A stretch of DNA of 41,512 nt, from positions 2,277 to 43,788 of the forward strand of contig JACPDP010000038.1 of the NCBI GenBank assembly GCA_016183945.1. Direction: 5' to 3'. This document shows, in pieces, positions 1 through 8,062 of this stretch (positions are counted from its first letter, which is position 1; every line of letters begins with the position of its first letter). This stretch comes from Magnetospirillum sp. (GTDB lineage: Bacteria > Pseudomonadota > Alphaproteobacteria > Rhodospirillales > Magnetospirillaceae). A program made the position numbers and the translations under genes. The notes beneath the pieces are model-generated. The model worked only from the letters and a program-made list of their open reading frames with translations. It made no database searches and was not told the origin of the DNA.

Positions 1-591
1 CACCGACAGGGTCCGCAACTGATCGCTCAAGGCCAGGGTGAAGGTCTCCGCCGCCTCGCTGCCGGCCTGGGCGCGAAACGCCTCCAGATTGCCGAGGTCG
101 AGCATGGTCAGATGGTAGGGGGCGCCCGGCGGCGCATTCTCCATCAGGCGCTTGGCCACCGCGCCGAAGGCCTCCTTGTCGAACAGGCCGGCGGGCAGGG
201 AGCGCTTTTCCTCCGGCTTGGCGGTCAGAGTGCCGTGCACCATCGCCACCAGCAGCCGGTCGTCGCGGCCGGGGCTGCGGTAGCCCGACACCACGACGCC
301 GCCCTCGGTGCCGTCGGGTTTGACCAGGGTCAGCGGCAGGTTGCGCACCCGCTCGCCGGCCACCATGCGGGTCAATGCCTGCTTCAGCCGGCCACGGTCG
401 CCGCTGCCGAACAGGTCGTAGAGGGTGTGGTCGGTGAGCAGACGGGCGGGGAGCCCGGTCAGCGACAGGGCAGCACCCACGGCGAAGGTGATGTGACCGT
501 CATCGGTGGCTTCGCAGAGCACGTCGGCCGCCGCGAAGGCGAAAGCGACATAGTCATGCGACAAGCGTAGACCCTTGTCGTTGCTGCTCAT
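1..591 (-). CDS. PAS-domain signalling protein, N-terminal part (runs off the left edge)
   Basis: The reverse strand is open from an ATG at 591 to the window edge, giving the first 197 residues. Residues about 12-120 resemble a PAS sensor fold (a FAFAAADVLCEATDDGHITF start and a DGTEGGVVVSGYRSP core). Residues about 135-197 (DKEAFGAVAKRLM, then YHLTMLDLGNLEAFRAQAGS) look like the beginning of a second module resembling a degenerate GGDEF or the region before an EAL domain. A cyclic-di-GMP signalling role is therefore possible, but the catalytic part is outside the window, so this is only inference. It is divergent from the rpmI promoter. The forward ORF over the same bases is a high-GC shadow. 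Confidence 0.6.
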   Translation of the reverse strand, partial: MSSNDKGLRLSHDYVAFAFAAADVLCEATDDGHITFAVGAALSLTGLPARLLTDHTLYDLFGSGDRGRLKQALTRMVAGERVRNLPLTLVKPDGTEGGVVVSGYRSPGRDDRLLVAMVHGTLTAKPEEKRSLPAGLFDKEAFGAVAKRLMENAPPGAPYHLTMLDLGNLEAFRAQAGSEAAETFTLALSDQLRTLSV

Positions 592-663
592 CGGTCCCCA
601 CGGCCGTTGGAGCCCGACTGTATGTCATAGGCACGCGGCGGCACAAGCATGGAACAGCATGGC

Positions 664-692
664 TTGCATTCGGCCGCCGCCGCCGCTATAAA
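664..692 (+). promoter_or_regulatory. Sigma70-type promoter for rpmI-rplT
   Basis: TTGCAT at 664-669 and TATAAA at 687-692 are separated by 17 bases, close to the housekeeping consensus. About 85 bases of leader precede the rpmI ATG at 780. The leader has short inverted repeats, but no specific L20-binding structure could be assigned by eye. Confidence 0.6.
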
Positions 693-779
693 CTTGCCCT
701 TTCCTGAACGGACAGGGCCTGTGAGGGCATGCCTTGCCGTTCCCTTCGCTAACTCATCGTTTTCAAGGACCCAGCGAAA

Positions 780-980
780 ATGCCCAAGATGAAGACCAAG
801 AGCGCCGCCAAAAAGCGGTTCAAGCTCACCGGAGCCGGCAAGGTGAAGGGCAACGTGGCGTTCAAGCGTCACTGCCTGGCGTGCAAGTCCCAGAAGATGA
901 AGCGCCAGGCGCGCGGCACCTTCGTCCTGTTCAAGACGGACGGGGACAACGTCAAGAAATTTTTCCTGCCGGGAGCCTGA
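780..980 (+). CDS. rpmI: 50S ribosomal protein L35
   Basis: A 66-residue basic protein beginning [18 protein letters not shown], the diagnostic L35 start, of normal length. It belongs to the large ribosomal subunit. The ATG follows AAGGA at a suitable distance. It lies 3 bases upstream of rplT, the conserved rpmI-rplT pair; infC, which often precedes it, is absent and the upstream neighbour is a divergent PAS gene. One oddity: where many L35 proteins have KRHxLxxKS, this one has RHCLACKS with a CxxC. A single CxxC is not enough to claim a zinc site. Confidence 0.97.
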   Translation: MPKMKTKSAAKKRFKLTGAGKVKGNVAFKRHCLACKSQKMKRQARGTFVLFKTDGDNVKKFFLPGA

Positions 981-983
981 GCC

Positions 984-1340
984 ATGTCGCGCGTCAAGCG
1001 GGGCGTGACCACTCACGCCCGTCACAAGAAGATTCTCAAGCTGGCCAAGGGCTATCGCGGCCGCGCCAGCACCTGCTTCTCGATCGCCATCGAGAAGGTC
1101 GAGAAGGCGTTGCGTTACGCCTATCGCGACCGCCGCGCCAAGAAGCGTAATTTCCGCGCCCTGTGGATTCAGCGCATCAACGCCGGCGCCCGCGCCAACG
1201 GCCTGACCTATTCGCGCTTCATGAATGGGCTGAAGAAGGCCAATATCGTGCTCGACCGCAAGGTGCTGTCCGACATCGCCATTCGCGAGCCCGAGTCGTT
1301 TACCGCGCTGGTCAAGCAGGCCCAGGCGGCCCTCCAGTAA
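984..1340 (+). CDS. rplT: 50S ribosomal protein L20
   Basis: A 118-residue protein with the L20 signature throughout: [18 protein letters not shown] at the start, [28 protein letters not shown], and [15 protein letters not shown] near the C terminus. Full length for the family. L20 binds 23S rRNA early in large-subunit assembly and in several bacteria represses its own operon; that regulation is known for the family and not shown here. It follows rpmI after 3 bases and is followed by a hairpin terminator or attenuator before pheS. Confidence 0.98.
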   Translation: MSRVKRGVTTHARHKKILKLAKGYRGRASTCFSIAIEKVEKALRYAYRDRRAKKRNFRALWIQRINAGARANGLTYSRFMNGLKKANIVLDRKVLSDIAIREPESFTALVKQAQAALQ

Positions 1341-1370
1341 GGTTTCGACCCAGGTCGGATTTTCGAGAGA

Positions 1371-1400
1371 GGGGGCTGCCCGTGCGGGCGGCCCCCTTTT
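1371..1400 (+). terminator. Rho-independent terminator/attenuator between rplT and pheS
   Basis: GGGGGCTGCC and GGGCGGCCCCC arms form a strong GC stem around a short loop at 1371-1396, followed by TTTT at 1397-1400. It sits 30 bases after the rplT stop and 25 bases before the pheS ATG, so it may terminate most rpmI-rplT transcripts or attenuate pheST. No Phe-rich leader peptide was found. Confidence 0.7.
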
Positions 1401-1424
1401 GCGTCCATTAGGAACAAAGAGACG

Positions 1425-2546
1425 ATGGAAGAACTGGAACGCATCCGCGCCGAAGCCCTGGCCGCCGTGGCCGGCGCTTCCAGCCTCGACCAGTTGGAGG
1501 CCGCCCGCGTCGCGGCGCTGGGCAAGAAGGGAACCATTTCGGGCCTGATGGCGACTTTGGGCGCCATGTCGCCCGACGAGCGCAAGGCCGCCGGCGCCCG
1601 CCTCAACCTGCTGAAGGATCAGGTCGCCGAAGCCCTCGCCGCCCGCAAGTCCGAGATGGAGGCCGGCGCCCTCGACCAGCGCTTGGCCCGCGAGCGCGTC
1701 GACGTCACCCTGCCGGTTCGCCCCGAGGCCATGGGCCGGGTGCATCCAATCACCCAGACCATCGAGGAGATCACCACCATCTTCGCCGCCATGGGCTTCG
1801 AGGTGGCGGAAGGTCCCGACATCGAGGACGACTTCCATAATTTTTCGGCGCTGAACATTCCGGCCGAGCATCCCGCCCGCCAGATGCACGACACCTTCTA
1901 TTTCGGCGAGAAGGCCGACGGCAGCAGGAACCTGCTGCGCACCCACACGTCGCCGGTGCAGGTCCGCACCATGGTGAGCAAGCCGCCGCCGATCCGCATC
2001 ATCGCCCCGGGCCGCACCTATCGCTGCGATTCCGACATGACCCACACCCCCATGTTCCACCAGGTGGAGGGGCTGGTCATCGACGAGACCACCCATATGG
2101 GCCATCTCAAGGGCTGCCTGATCGAGTTCGTCCGCACCTATTTCGAGGTGGACGACGTGCCGGTGCGCTTCCGCCCCTCCTTCTTCCCCTTCACCGAGCC
2201 CTCGGCCGAGGTCGATATCGGCTGCTCGCGCGAAGGCGGCGAGTTGAAGATCGGACGCGCGCGCGCAGGCGCGCAATCCGATGAAGACGGGCCTGCGCCC
2301 GCGGGTGCCGGCTGGCTGGAGATTCTCGGCTGCGGCATGGTGCACCCCAACGTGCTGGCGGCCTGCGGCATCGACCCCGAGCGATACCAGGGCTTCGCCT
2401 TCGGCATGGGGGTGGAGCGGGTGGCGATGCTGAAATACGGTATCCCCGACTTGCGCACCTTCTTCGATTCCGACCTGCGCTGGTTGAGGCATTACGGCTT
2501 CCTGCCCCTTGACGTGCCCACGCTGTCCGGAGGGCTGACCCGATGA
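1425..2546 (+). CDS. pheS: Phenylalanine-tRNA ligase alpha subunit
   Basis: PheS (373 residues) carries the class II synthetase catalytic core and charges tRNA-Phe as an alpha2beta2 enzyme with PheT. Visible motifs are the N-terminal coiled coil (residues about 1-90), [25 protein letters not shown], the motif 2 area [30 protein letters not shown] and motif 3 [18 protein letters not shown]. The stop overlaps the pheT ATG by 4 bases. The chain is about 15 residues longer than I expect because of a low-complexity stretch (about residues 276-294) between GGELKIG and [15 protein letters not shown]. That stretch is encoded by a near-palindromic DNA segment described separately. The frame is kept, so the enzyme is probably functional. 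Confidence 0.97.
   Translation: MEELERIRAEALAAVAGASSLDQLEAARVAALGKKGTISGLMATLGAMSPDERKAAGARLNLLKDQVAEALAARKSEMEAGALDQRLARERVDVTLPVRPEAMGRVHPITQTIEEITTIFAAMGFEVAEGPDIEDDFHNFSALNIPAEHPARQMHDTFYFGEKADGSRNLLRTHTSPVQVRTMVSKPPPIRIIAPGRTYRCDSDMTHTPMFHQVEGLVIDETTHMGHLKGCLIEFVRTYFEVDDVPVRFRPSFFPFTEPSAEVDIGCSREGGELKIGRARAGAQSDEDGPAPAGAGWLEILGCGMVHPNVLAACGIDPERYQGFAFGMGVERVAMLKYGIPDLRTFFDSDLRWLRHYGFLPLDVPTLSGGLTR
2252..2310 (+). repeat. Palindromic element inserted in frame in pheS
   Basis: The arms are 2252-2270 (CGGACGCGCGCGCGCAGGC) and 2291-2310. The reverse complement of the right arm matches the left with one gap and two mismatches; 20 bases lie between them. The stretch encodes [19 protein letters not shown], between two conserved PheS blocks that are usually only a few residues apart. 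It resembles in principle the in-frame palindromic elements known from Rickettsia; relation to any named repeat family is not shown. Confidence 0.55.
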
Positions 2547-4939
2547 AATTCACCCTGTCCTGGCTGAAGGACCACCTCGACACCGACGCCTCGCTGGAGC
2601 GTCTCGACGCCGCCCTGACCATGATCGGCCTGGAGGTCGAGGCCATCGACGATCCCGCCAGGCATCTCGCCGGCTTCATCGTCGGCCATGTCCTCGAAGC
2701 CGACAAGCATCCCAATGCCGACAAACTGCAGGTGTGCAAGGTGGACACCGGGGCGGGCGTGCTGCAGGTGGTGTGCGGCGCCCCCAACGCCCGCGCCGGC
2801 CTCAAGGTCATCCTGGCGCAGCCCGGCACCGTCATCCCGGCCAGCGGCGACGCCCTGAAGAAGGGCAATGTCCGGGGTGTCGAGAGCCAGGGCATGATGT
2901 GCTCGTGGCGCGAGCTGAAGCTGGGCGAGGACCACGGCGGCATCGCCGAGCTCGACCCCGGCCTTCTGGTGGGCACCAGGCTGGTCGAGGTGATGAGCTT
3001 CGATCCGATGATCGAGGTCTCCATCACCCCCAACCGGGCCGACTGCCTGGGGGTGCGCGGCATCGCCCGCGATCTCGCCGCCGCCGGACTGGGCAAGCTG
3101 AAGCCCCTCACCGTCACCCCGGTGCCGGGCGCCTTCACCAGCCCCATCGGCGTCCGCCTCGACTTCACCCCCGAGACCACCACCGCCTGCCCGCTGTTCG
3201 CCGGCCGGCACATCCGGGGCGTCAAGAACGGCGAGAGCCCGCAATGGCTGAAGGACCGGCTCACCGCCATCGGCCTGCGCCCGATCTCGGCCCTGGTGGA
3301 CATCACCAACTTCTTCACCTACGACCTCGCCCGCCCGCTGCATGTGTTCGACGCCGCCCGCGTCAAGGGCGACGTCCGCGCCCGCCTGGCCAAGCCGGGC
3401 GAGACCCTGGCGGCGCTGAACGGCAAGACCTACCCGCTCGACCCGTCCATGACGGTGATCGCCGACGAGCGCGGCCCCGAGGCCCTGGCCGGCATCATCG
3501 GCGGCGAGGCGTCGGGCTGCACCGAGGCCACCACCGAGGTGTTCCTCGAAGCCGCCTATTTCGACCCCATCCGCACCGCGGCGACCGGGCGGCGGCTGGA
3601 AATCCTGTCGGATGCCCGCTTCCGCTTCGAGCGCGGCGTCGATCCCGCCTTCGTGGTGCCGGCCATGGAGCTGGCCACCCGCATGATCCTCGACCTGTGC
3701 GGCGGCGAGGCCTCGGAGCCGATGATCGCCGGCGTCGAGCCCGACTGGCAGAACAGCATCGTCATGCGGCCCGAGCGCGTCGCCGACCTGGGCGGCGTCG
3801 AGGTCGAGCTGACCAAGATCGAGCACATCCTGCACGACCTCGGCTGCGCCGTGGCCGAGCATGATGACGGGTTGTTGGTCAACCCGCCGTCATGGCGCGG
3901 CGACATCTCGGCCGAGCACGACCTGGTGGAAGAGATCATCCGCATCAACGGCTACGACGCCATCCCGGCGGTGCCGCTGCCCCGCCCCTCCATGCCCAAG
4001 GCGGTGCTGACGCCCATGCAGCGCCGCTCCGGCTGGGTGCGCCGTGCCCTGGCCTTCCGGGGGATGGTGGAGACGGTGACCTGGTCGTTCCTGTCGGAGG
4101 CCCAGGCCACGCTGTTCGGCGGGGGTGCCCCCGCGATGCATCTGGCCAACCCCATCTCCAGCGACCTCGACGTCATGCGTCCGTCGGTGCTGCCCAATCT
4201 GGTGGCGGCGGCGGGGCGCAATGCCGATCGTGGCAGCCGCGATCTCGGCCTGTTCGAGATCGGCGCCCAGTTCGACGGCCCCGAGCCCGGCCAGCAGCGT
4301 CTGGTGGCCGCTGGCATCCGGGCCGGGCGGGCGACGCCGCGGCACTGGAACGTCGCCGCCCGTGCGGTGGATGCGTTCGACGCCAAGGCCGATGCGCTGG
4401 CGGCGCTGGTGGCGGCGGGAGCCAACCCGGACAGCTTCCAGGTGGCGGCCGAAGCTCCCGCCTGGTACCACCCGGGCCGCTCGGGAGCGCTCAAGCTGGG
4501 CAACAAGGCGGTGGCCTTCTTCGGCGAGCTGCATCCCGGCGTGCTGGCGAAGATGGACGTCAAGGGGCCGGTGGCCGGCTTCGAGGTGTTCCTGGAAGCC
4601 ATCCCGCTGCCCAAGCCCAAGGCCACCAAGGCGCGGCCGCTGCTGAAGCCGTCGCCGCTGCAGCCGCTGGAGCGCGACTTCGCCTTCATCCTCGACTCCG
4701 GCGTGGCCGCCGACGCGGTGGTGCGCGCCGCCAGGGGCGCCGACAAGGCGCTGGTCACCGATGTGACGGTGTTCGACCTCTACGAGGGGCCGAACCTGGG
4801 CGCCGGCAAGACGTCGCTGGCGGTCTCGGTCACCCTGCAGCCGATGGAAAAGACTCTCACCGACGAAGAGATCGAGGCCGTCGGCCGCAGGATCGTCGAC
4901 GCGGTGGTCAAAGCGACGGGCGGCGTGCTGCGGGGGTAA
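2543..4939 (+). CDS. pheT: Phenylalanine-tRNA ligase beta subunit
   Basis: PheT (798 residues, normal length) is the editing and tRNA-recognition subunit partnering PheS. Domains in order are the N-terminal [19 protein letters not shown], an EMAP/OB-fold tRNA-binding domain (about 40-150, with [15 protein letters not shown] and [10 protein letters not shown]), the B3/B4 editing region (about 200-370, with [20 protein letters not shown]), B5 (about 400-475), the catalytic-like core, and a C-terminal FDX-ACB anticodon-binding domain (about 700-798, [15 protein letters not shown]). It overlaps pheS by ATGA, implying translational coupling. A perfect inverted repeat follows at 4981-5008. Confidence 0.98.
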   Translation: MKFTLSWLKDHLDTDASLERLDAALTMIGLEVEAIDDPARHLAGFIVGHVLEADKHPNADKLQVCKVDTGAGVLQVVCGAPNARAGLKVILAQPGTVIPASGDALKKGNVRGVESQGMMCSWRELKLGEDHGGIAELDPGLLVGTRLVEVMSFDPMIEVSITPNRADCLGVRGIARDLAAAGLGKLKPLTVTPVPGAFTSPIGVRLDFTPETTTACPLFAGRHIRGVKNGESPQWLKDRLTAIGLRPISALVDITNFFTYDLARPLHVFDAARVKGDVRARLAKPGETLAALNGKTYPLDPSMTVIADERGPEALAGIIGGEASGCTEATTEVFLEAAYFDPIRTAATGRRLEILSDARFRFERGVDPAFVVPAMELATRMILDLCGGEASEPMIAGVEPDWQNSIVMRPERVADLGGVEVELTKIEHILHDLGCAVAEHDDGLLVNPPSWRGDISAEHDLVEEIIRINGYDAIPAVPLPRPSMPKAVLTPMQRRSGWVRRALAFRGMVETVTWSFLSEAQATLFGGGAPAMHLANPISSDLDVMRPSVLPNLVAAAGRNADRGSRDLGLFEIGAQFDGPEPGQQRLVAAGIRAGRATPRHWNVAARAVDAFDAKADALAALVAAGANPDSFQVAAEAPAWYHPGRSGALKLGNKAVAFFGELHPGVLAKMDVKGPVAGFEVFLEAIPLPKPKATKARPLLKPSPLQPLERDFAFILDSGVAADAVVRAARGADKALVTDVTVFDLYEGPNLGAGKTSLAVSVTLQPMEKTLTDEEIEAVGRRIVDAVVKATGGVLRG

Positions 4940-4980
4940 GGCCCCGTATCCTTCTCGTCTCGCCCGCCCGCCTTTTTTCC

Positions 4981-5008
4981 CGTCACCCCCGCCCAGGCGG
5001 GGGTGACG
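4981..5008. repeat. Perfect 12-bp inverted repeat after pheT
   Basis: CGTCACCCCCGC (4981-4992) and GCGGGGGTGACG (4997-5008) are perfect complements around CCAG. There is no T-run after it in either direction, so it looks more like a REP-type intergenic palindrome of the kind common in alphaproteobacteria than a classical terminator, though it could still slow transcription leaving pheT. Confidence 0.6.
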
Positions 5009-5041
5009 GCGCCACACGCCTCCAGGTTCGCCCGGTCCCTC

Positions 5042-5647
5042 ATGCCCACCATCCTCCTCGTCCGCCACGGTGAGACCCATTGGAACCGCATCAAGCGCAT
5101 CCAGGGTCACACCGACTCGCTGTCGCCGCTGACCCTCAGGGGCATCGAGCAGGCGCGGGCCTATGGCACCTGCATCCGCCGATTGATGGGGGACCAGCCG
5201 GGCTGGCGGGTGGTGTCGAGCCCGCTCGCCCGCTGCGTCCAGACCACCGCCATCCTGTGCGAAACGGCGGGCCTCGACTTCAATCGCACCACCTTCGACG
5301 ACCGTCTCAAGGAGGTCGACACCGGGGCTTTTTCCGGCCAGCTCAAATCCGAGGTGGAAGCGCGATTTCCCGAGCTGATGGCCGGGCGTGGGCTGGATGT
5401 CTGGTATCTGCGGTGCCCCGGCGGGGAAGGCTGGGGCGACCTCGCCACCCGGCTCGGCGACTGGCTGGGCGAACTCGCGGCCGGCGACAAGGTCATCGCC
5501 GTCAGCCATGGCGCCGCCGGGAAGGTGGTGCGCGCCCTCTATGGCAAGCTCACCCCGCAGGAGGCGCTGACCGGTGATTCGCCGCAGGACGCCCTCTACC
5601 GCCTGGCCGGCGGGCGCATCCAACGGGTGCCGACAATACCCGACTAA
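5042..5647 (+). CDS. Histidine phosphatase (phosphoglycerate-mutase-like) family protein
   Basis: This 201-residue protein begins MPTILLVRHGETHWN, with the family RHG motif holding the phospho-accepting histidine. A second part of the active site is visible in SSPLARCVQTTAIL, DDRLKEVDTGAFSG and the distal KVIAVSHGAAGKVVRAL with its second catalytic histidine. Members hydrolyse varied phosphomonoesters (alpha-ribazole phosphate, phosphoglycerate, phosphosugars); the substrate cannot be read here. I chose the ATG at 5042 rather than an upstream GTG at 5003, because 5003 lies inside the inverted repeat and the motif normally starts within a few residues of the N terminus. No cobalamin genes flank it. 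Confidence 0.87.
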   Translation: MPTILLVRHGETHWNRIKRIQGHTDSLSPLTLRGIEQARAYGTCIRRLMGDQPGWRVVSSPLARCVQTTAILCETAGLDFNRTTFDDRLKEVDTGAFSGQLKSEVEARFPELMAGRGLDVWYLRCPGGEGWGDLATRLGDWLGELAAGDKVIAVSHGAAGKVVRALYGKLTPQEALTGDSPQDALYRLAGGRIQRVPTIPD

Positions 5648-5653
5648 AATACT

Positions 5654-5681
5654 TTGACATAATTTAGAACGATGCTAACTT
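5654..5681 (+). promoter_or_regulatory. Strong-looking sigma70-type promoter upstream of a small gene
   Basis: A perfect TTGACA at 5654-5659 and TAACTT at 5676-5681 are 16 bases apart in a locally AT-rich patch that stands out from the surrounding GC-rich DNA. The next gene starts at 5712, behind GGAGG, leaving a short leader of about 25 bases. Confidence 0.65.
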
Positions 5682-5711
5682 GTCCTCGAATCAGTCAATG
5701 GAGGATCGGTC

Positions 5712-5864
5712 ATGGGCGACATCATCTCCTACTACGTCGGCCGCGGCGGCCGGGTGCGGGTGCGGACCACGGACGGCCTAGACCGCGAGGCCACCGATGG
5801 CGAATGGCTGCGGCTGTGGAGCCGTGATCCGCGACTGACCCTGCGGCTGGCGTCTCGGTCCTGA
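5712..5864 (+). CDS. Small basic protein of 50 residues, unrecognised
   Basis: ATG at 5712 has a clear ribosome-binding site (GGAGG about 7 bases upstream) and a good promoter at 5654-5681. The 50-residue product starts MGDIISYYVGRGGRVRVRT, includes TDGEWLRLWSRDPRLTLRLA, and ends at TGA 5862-5864. It has many Arg, no Cys, no signal peptide and no membrane segment. I do not recognise a family. The combination of promoter, ribosome site and in-frame stop supports a real gene more than codon statistics could for so short a frame. It could be a small regulator or the remnant of a longer protein. Confidence 0.6.
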   Translation: MGDIISYYVGRGGRVRVRTTDGLDREATDGEWLRLWSRDPRLTLRLASRS

Positions 5865-5937
5865 CGTGACTGCATGGGCGGCCGCGGTCGGTTGACACAG
5901 CCGCGACGCCGCCGTTTCGGCGACAGTGGCGGCCGCC

Positions 5938-6471
5938 ATGGATGCGGTCGTCCTCTTGAGCAAGCTCTACGCCGTAACCGGCCTCGCCGCCTGCGGCTTT
6001 TATTGGCCGCAGATGCGCCGGCTGTGGTCGAGTGCCGAGGCCCGCCGCGCCATGTCGCCGGTGACCTGGGGCGGCTGGTGCGGGCTGGGGGCGGTGTCGG
6101 TGGCCTATGCCGTGGTGGTGGTGGGCCAGCCCGAGATGGTGCTGGTCGGCGCCACCAACTGGCTGTGCCAGGCCACGGTGCTGGGGCTCAGCCTCGGCCA
6201 GCGCGTGGTGGACCGGCGTGTTGCCGGCCCTCGCCGGGCGGGGCCGCAATGGTGGCTGGTCAACCGCTTGCCGGATAGCGCCCCAGCAGCCCCTGCTGGC
6301 GGCGTTGGCAGGCAATCAGCGCCCGCAGGGTCAGCGGCGCGAAGCCCCGCCGGCGGTTGGCGGCGCCGATGGCGAACAGCAGCGCCTGCTGACGGAACAG
6401 CACCCGGTAGCCCTCCAGCACCGAGACGTCCGGGTCCCAGATGTGGACCGCCTCGGCACCGGCGCCGTTGA
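5938..6471 (+). CDS. SemiSWEET/PQ-loop-like small membrane protein with an antisense-overlapping tail
   Basis: The first 90 or so residues hold three hydrophobic segments in the spacing of a bacterial SemiSWEET. Helix 1 ends in GFYWPQMRRLW with a PQ motif; helix 2 is GGWCGLGAVSVAYAVVVVG; helix 3 is LVGATNWLCQATVLGLSLG. SemiSWEETs are dimeric sugar uniporters of about 90 residues; the function here is inferred from topology and the PQ motif only. The frame stays open to 6471 (177 aa), overlapping the convergent gene ending at 6260 by 212 bases. The last 70 residues are Pro/Arg/Ala-rich and probably an overlap artefact or an untested extension. ATG 5938 was chosen over a GTG at 5926 because it directly precedes the first helix. 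Confidence 0.55.
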   Translation: MDAVVLLSKLYAVTGLAACGFYWPQMRRLWSSAEARRAMSPVTWGGWCGLGAVSVAYAVVVVGQPEMVLVGATNWLCQATVLGLSLGQRVVDRRVAGPRRAGPQWWLVNRLPDSAPAAPAGGVGRQSAPAGSAARSPAGGWRRRWRTAAPADGTAPGSPPAPRRPGPRCGPPRHRRR

Positions 6472-7984
6472 TCTCGACGATGCGGAAGCCCTCGCCGGCC
6501 TCCAGCCCGTGGATGTCCTCGAACCTCACATCGAAGCGGCCGAAGTGGAACTCCGGCAGGTCGCGGCAGATGTCCTCGATGCGCGCCGCCAGCGCCGGGG
6601 TGGCGTGGCGGTGGCCGTCGATGTAAAGCCCGGCGACACGGTTGGAGCCCACCACCGCCAGGCGCACCGAGCAGCCCTCGGCCGGCACCTGCTCCAGCCG
6701 GCCGCGATTGCCGGCGAACAGCTCGTCGGCCTTCCAGCGCATGCGCGGGCAGGCGAGAATCAACTGGCGCAGGGTCGAGCGGCCGTCGCCGACCACGAAG
6801 GGGAAATAGCGCAGCGTCAGCGAGAAGATCTCGCCGCAGGGGGCCCCCGGCCGGCGCAGCCAGAAGATGGCGGCCTCGCCGGCCCAGGGCAGGTACTCCT
6901 GCAACTGGAGGCGCGCCCCCTTGGGGTACCCGCCGAGATAGGTGGCCAGCTCGGCCTCGTCGTTCAGCTTGCGCACGCCGAAGCCGCGCCAGCCGATGTC
7001 GGGCTTGACCACCACCGGGAAGCTCAGTCCGGCCTCGCCCATGGCGGCCAGCGCTACGGCGTGGTCGGCGGCGGTGTCGTCATCGTGGCCGCGCCACGAA
7101 CTGCCCGAGCGGGCCAGCCACTGGCGGGCGAACGGCCCCGCCATGGCGAAACAGGCGGTCTTCGACTCGCCCAGCAGACCGCCGGCCTCGATATTGGGAT
7201 TGGCGGAGGTGGGAACGGTCAGCGAGCGGTACCGTGCCGCCAGCCAGAACCACTGCAGCGCGATGGGGACGTAGTAGGGGATCACCGGCAGCGCCTCGGC
7301 CCGCGATACCCGCACCTGGGCACGGCGGAGCGGCGGCATGCCGGGATGGGTTCCGACCAGAACCGTGTCGACGGCCGGCTCGGCCGCGGCCACCTTCATG
7401 CGCCGCCGCAGCAGCGTGACGGCGGCCACCAGCAGTATGGCAGCGCCCCAGCCCCACGGCCCCCATTGCCCGGCCGCCTCGCCGCCCACCAGCATCACCA
7501 CCGCCAGCATGGCCGGCACGTAGAGAAATGCGGTGCCGATCACCCCGGCGGCGAAGGGGCGGAACGGCATGCCGAAAAAGCCGCAGGTCAGGAAGGTGGG
7601 GAACAGGATGCCGGGCGCCATGCGGCACGCCACCACGGCGGTCAGCATGTTGCTCTCCAGCCAAGTGCGGCGGCCGTCGTCCACCCAACGGCGGGCGACG
7701 CGCTGAAGCGGCGCCACCCGTGCCGCCAGCATACCCAATCCGTAGATGCCGAAATCGCCCACCACCACACCGGCGGTCAGGATGGTCAGCGCCTGCACCA
7801 GCGTCAGTTCATGGGCGTGCACCAGATACCCGCCCCCCAGGATGGCGGTGTCCTCGTGAACGAAGGTGGCGAGGAACAGCAAGCCCCCCTCGATGAAGGG
7901 GGCGCCCGCCTGACCGATCAATGACGCCAACGACAGGTCCACCGTCACCTCGACTATGCGGTCATGAGAAATATGCGGACGCAC
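6260..7984 (-). CDS. DedA-family membrane domain fused to an ATP-grasp domain
   Basis: The product has 574 residues. Residues about 20-200 form a polytopic region typical of DedA/VTT proteins: a re-entrant FIEGGLLFLATFVHEDTAIL, AGVVVGDFGIYGLG, and CRMAPGILFPTFLTCGFFGM with the family arginine and proline. Residues about 290-545 look like an ATP-grasp ligase: FPVVVKPDIGWRGFGV (ATP-binding lysine and glycine loop), LQLQEYLPWAGEAAIFW, and the terminal FRIVEINGAGAEA metal-site motif. DedA proteins are linked to undecaprenyl-phosphate and lipid recycling; ATP-grasp enzymes join a carboxylate to an amine or thiol. The fusion suggests membrane-coupled ligation of an unknown substrate. The start is uncertain: GTG 7984 is the longest, and internal GTG codons are possible. 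Confidence 0.75.
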   Translation of the reverse strand: MRPHISHDRIVEVTVDLSLASLIGQAGAPFIEGGLLFLATFVHEDTAILGGGYLVHAHELTLVQALTILTAGVVVGDFGIYGLGMLAARVAPLQRVARRWVDDGRRTWLESNMLTAVVACRMAPGILFPTFLTCGFFGMPFRPFAAGVIGTAFLYVPAMLAVVMLVGGEAAGQWGPWGWGAAILLVAAVTLLRRRMKVAAAEPAVDTVLVGTHPGMPPLRRAQVRVSRAEALPVIPYYVPIALQWFWLAARYRSLTVPTSANPNIEAGGLLGESKTACFAMAGPFARQWLARSGSSWRGHDDDTAADHAVALAAMGEAGLSFPVVVKPDIGWRGFGVRKLNDEAELATYLGGYPKGARLQLQEYLPWAGEAAIFWLRRPGAPCGEIFSLTLRYFPFVVGDGRSTLRQLILACPRMRWKADELFAGNRGRLEQVPAEGCSVRLAVVGSNRVAGLYIDGHRHATPALAARIEDICRDLPEFHFGRFDVRFEDIHGLEAGEGFRIVEINGAGAEAVHIWDPDVSVLEGYRVLFRQQALLFAIGAANRRRGFAPLTLRALIACQRRQQGLLGRYPASG

Positions 7985-8062
7985 CTAGCCCAACGTCAGG
8001 GTGCATCCCTCGGACGTCATAGTAATTGGCTTGGACGGATCGCGCGACAGCCACGTGCATGG

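Noticed and set aside
588..2492. Long reverse-strand open frame (634 codons) opposite rplT and pheS
   Set aside because: It is a high-GC shadow of pheS and the ribosomal genes: rich in Gly/Ala/His/Arg with no recognisable domain and no ribosome site.
5003..5041. Upstream GTG start for the histidine phosphatase
   Set aside because: It lies inside the inverted repeat at 4981-5008 and would add 13 residues before the normal MPTILLVRHGE start.
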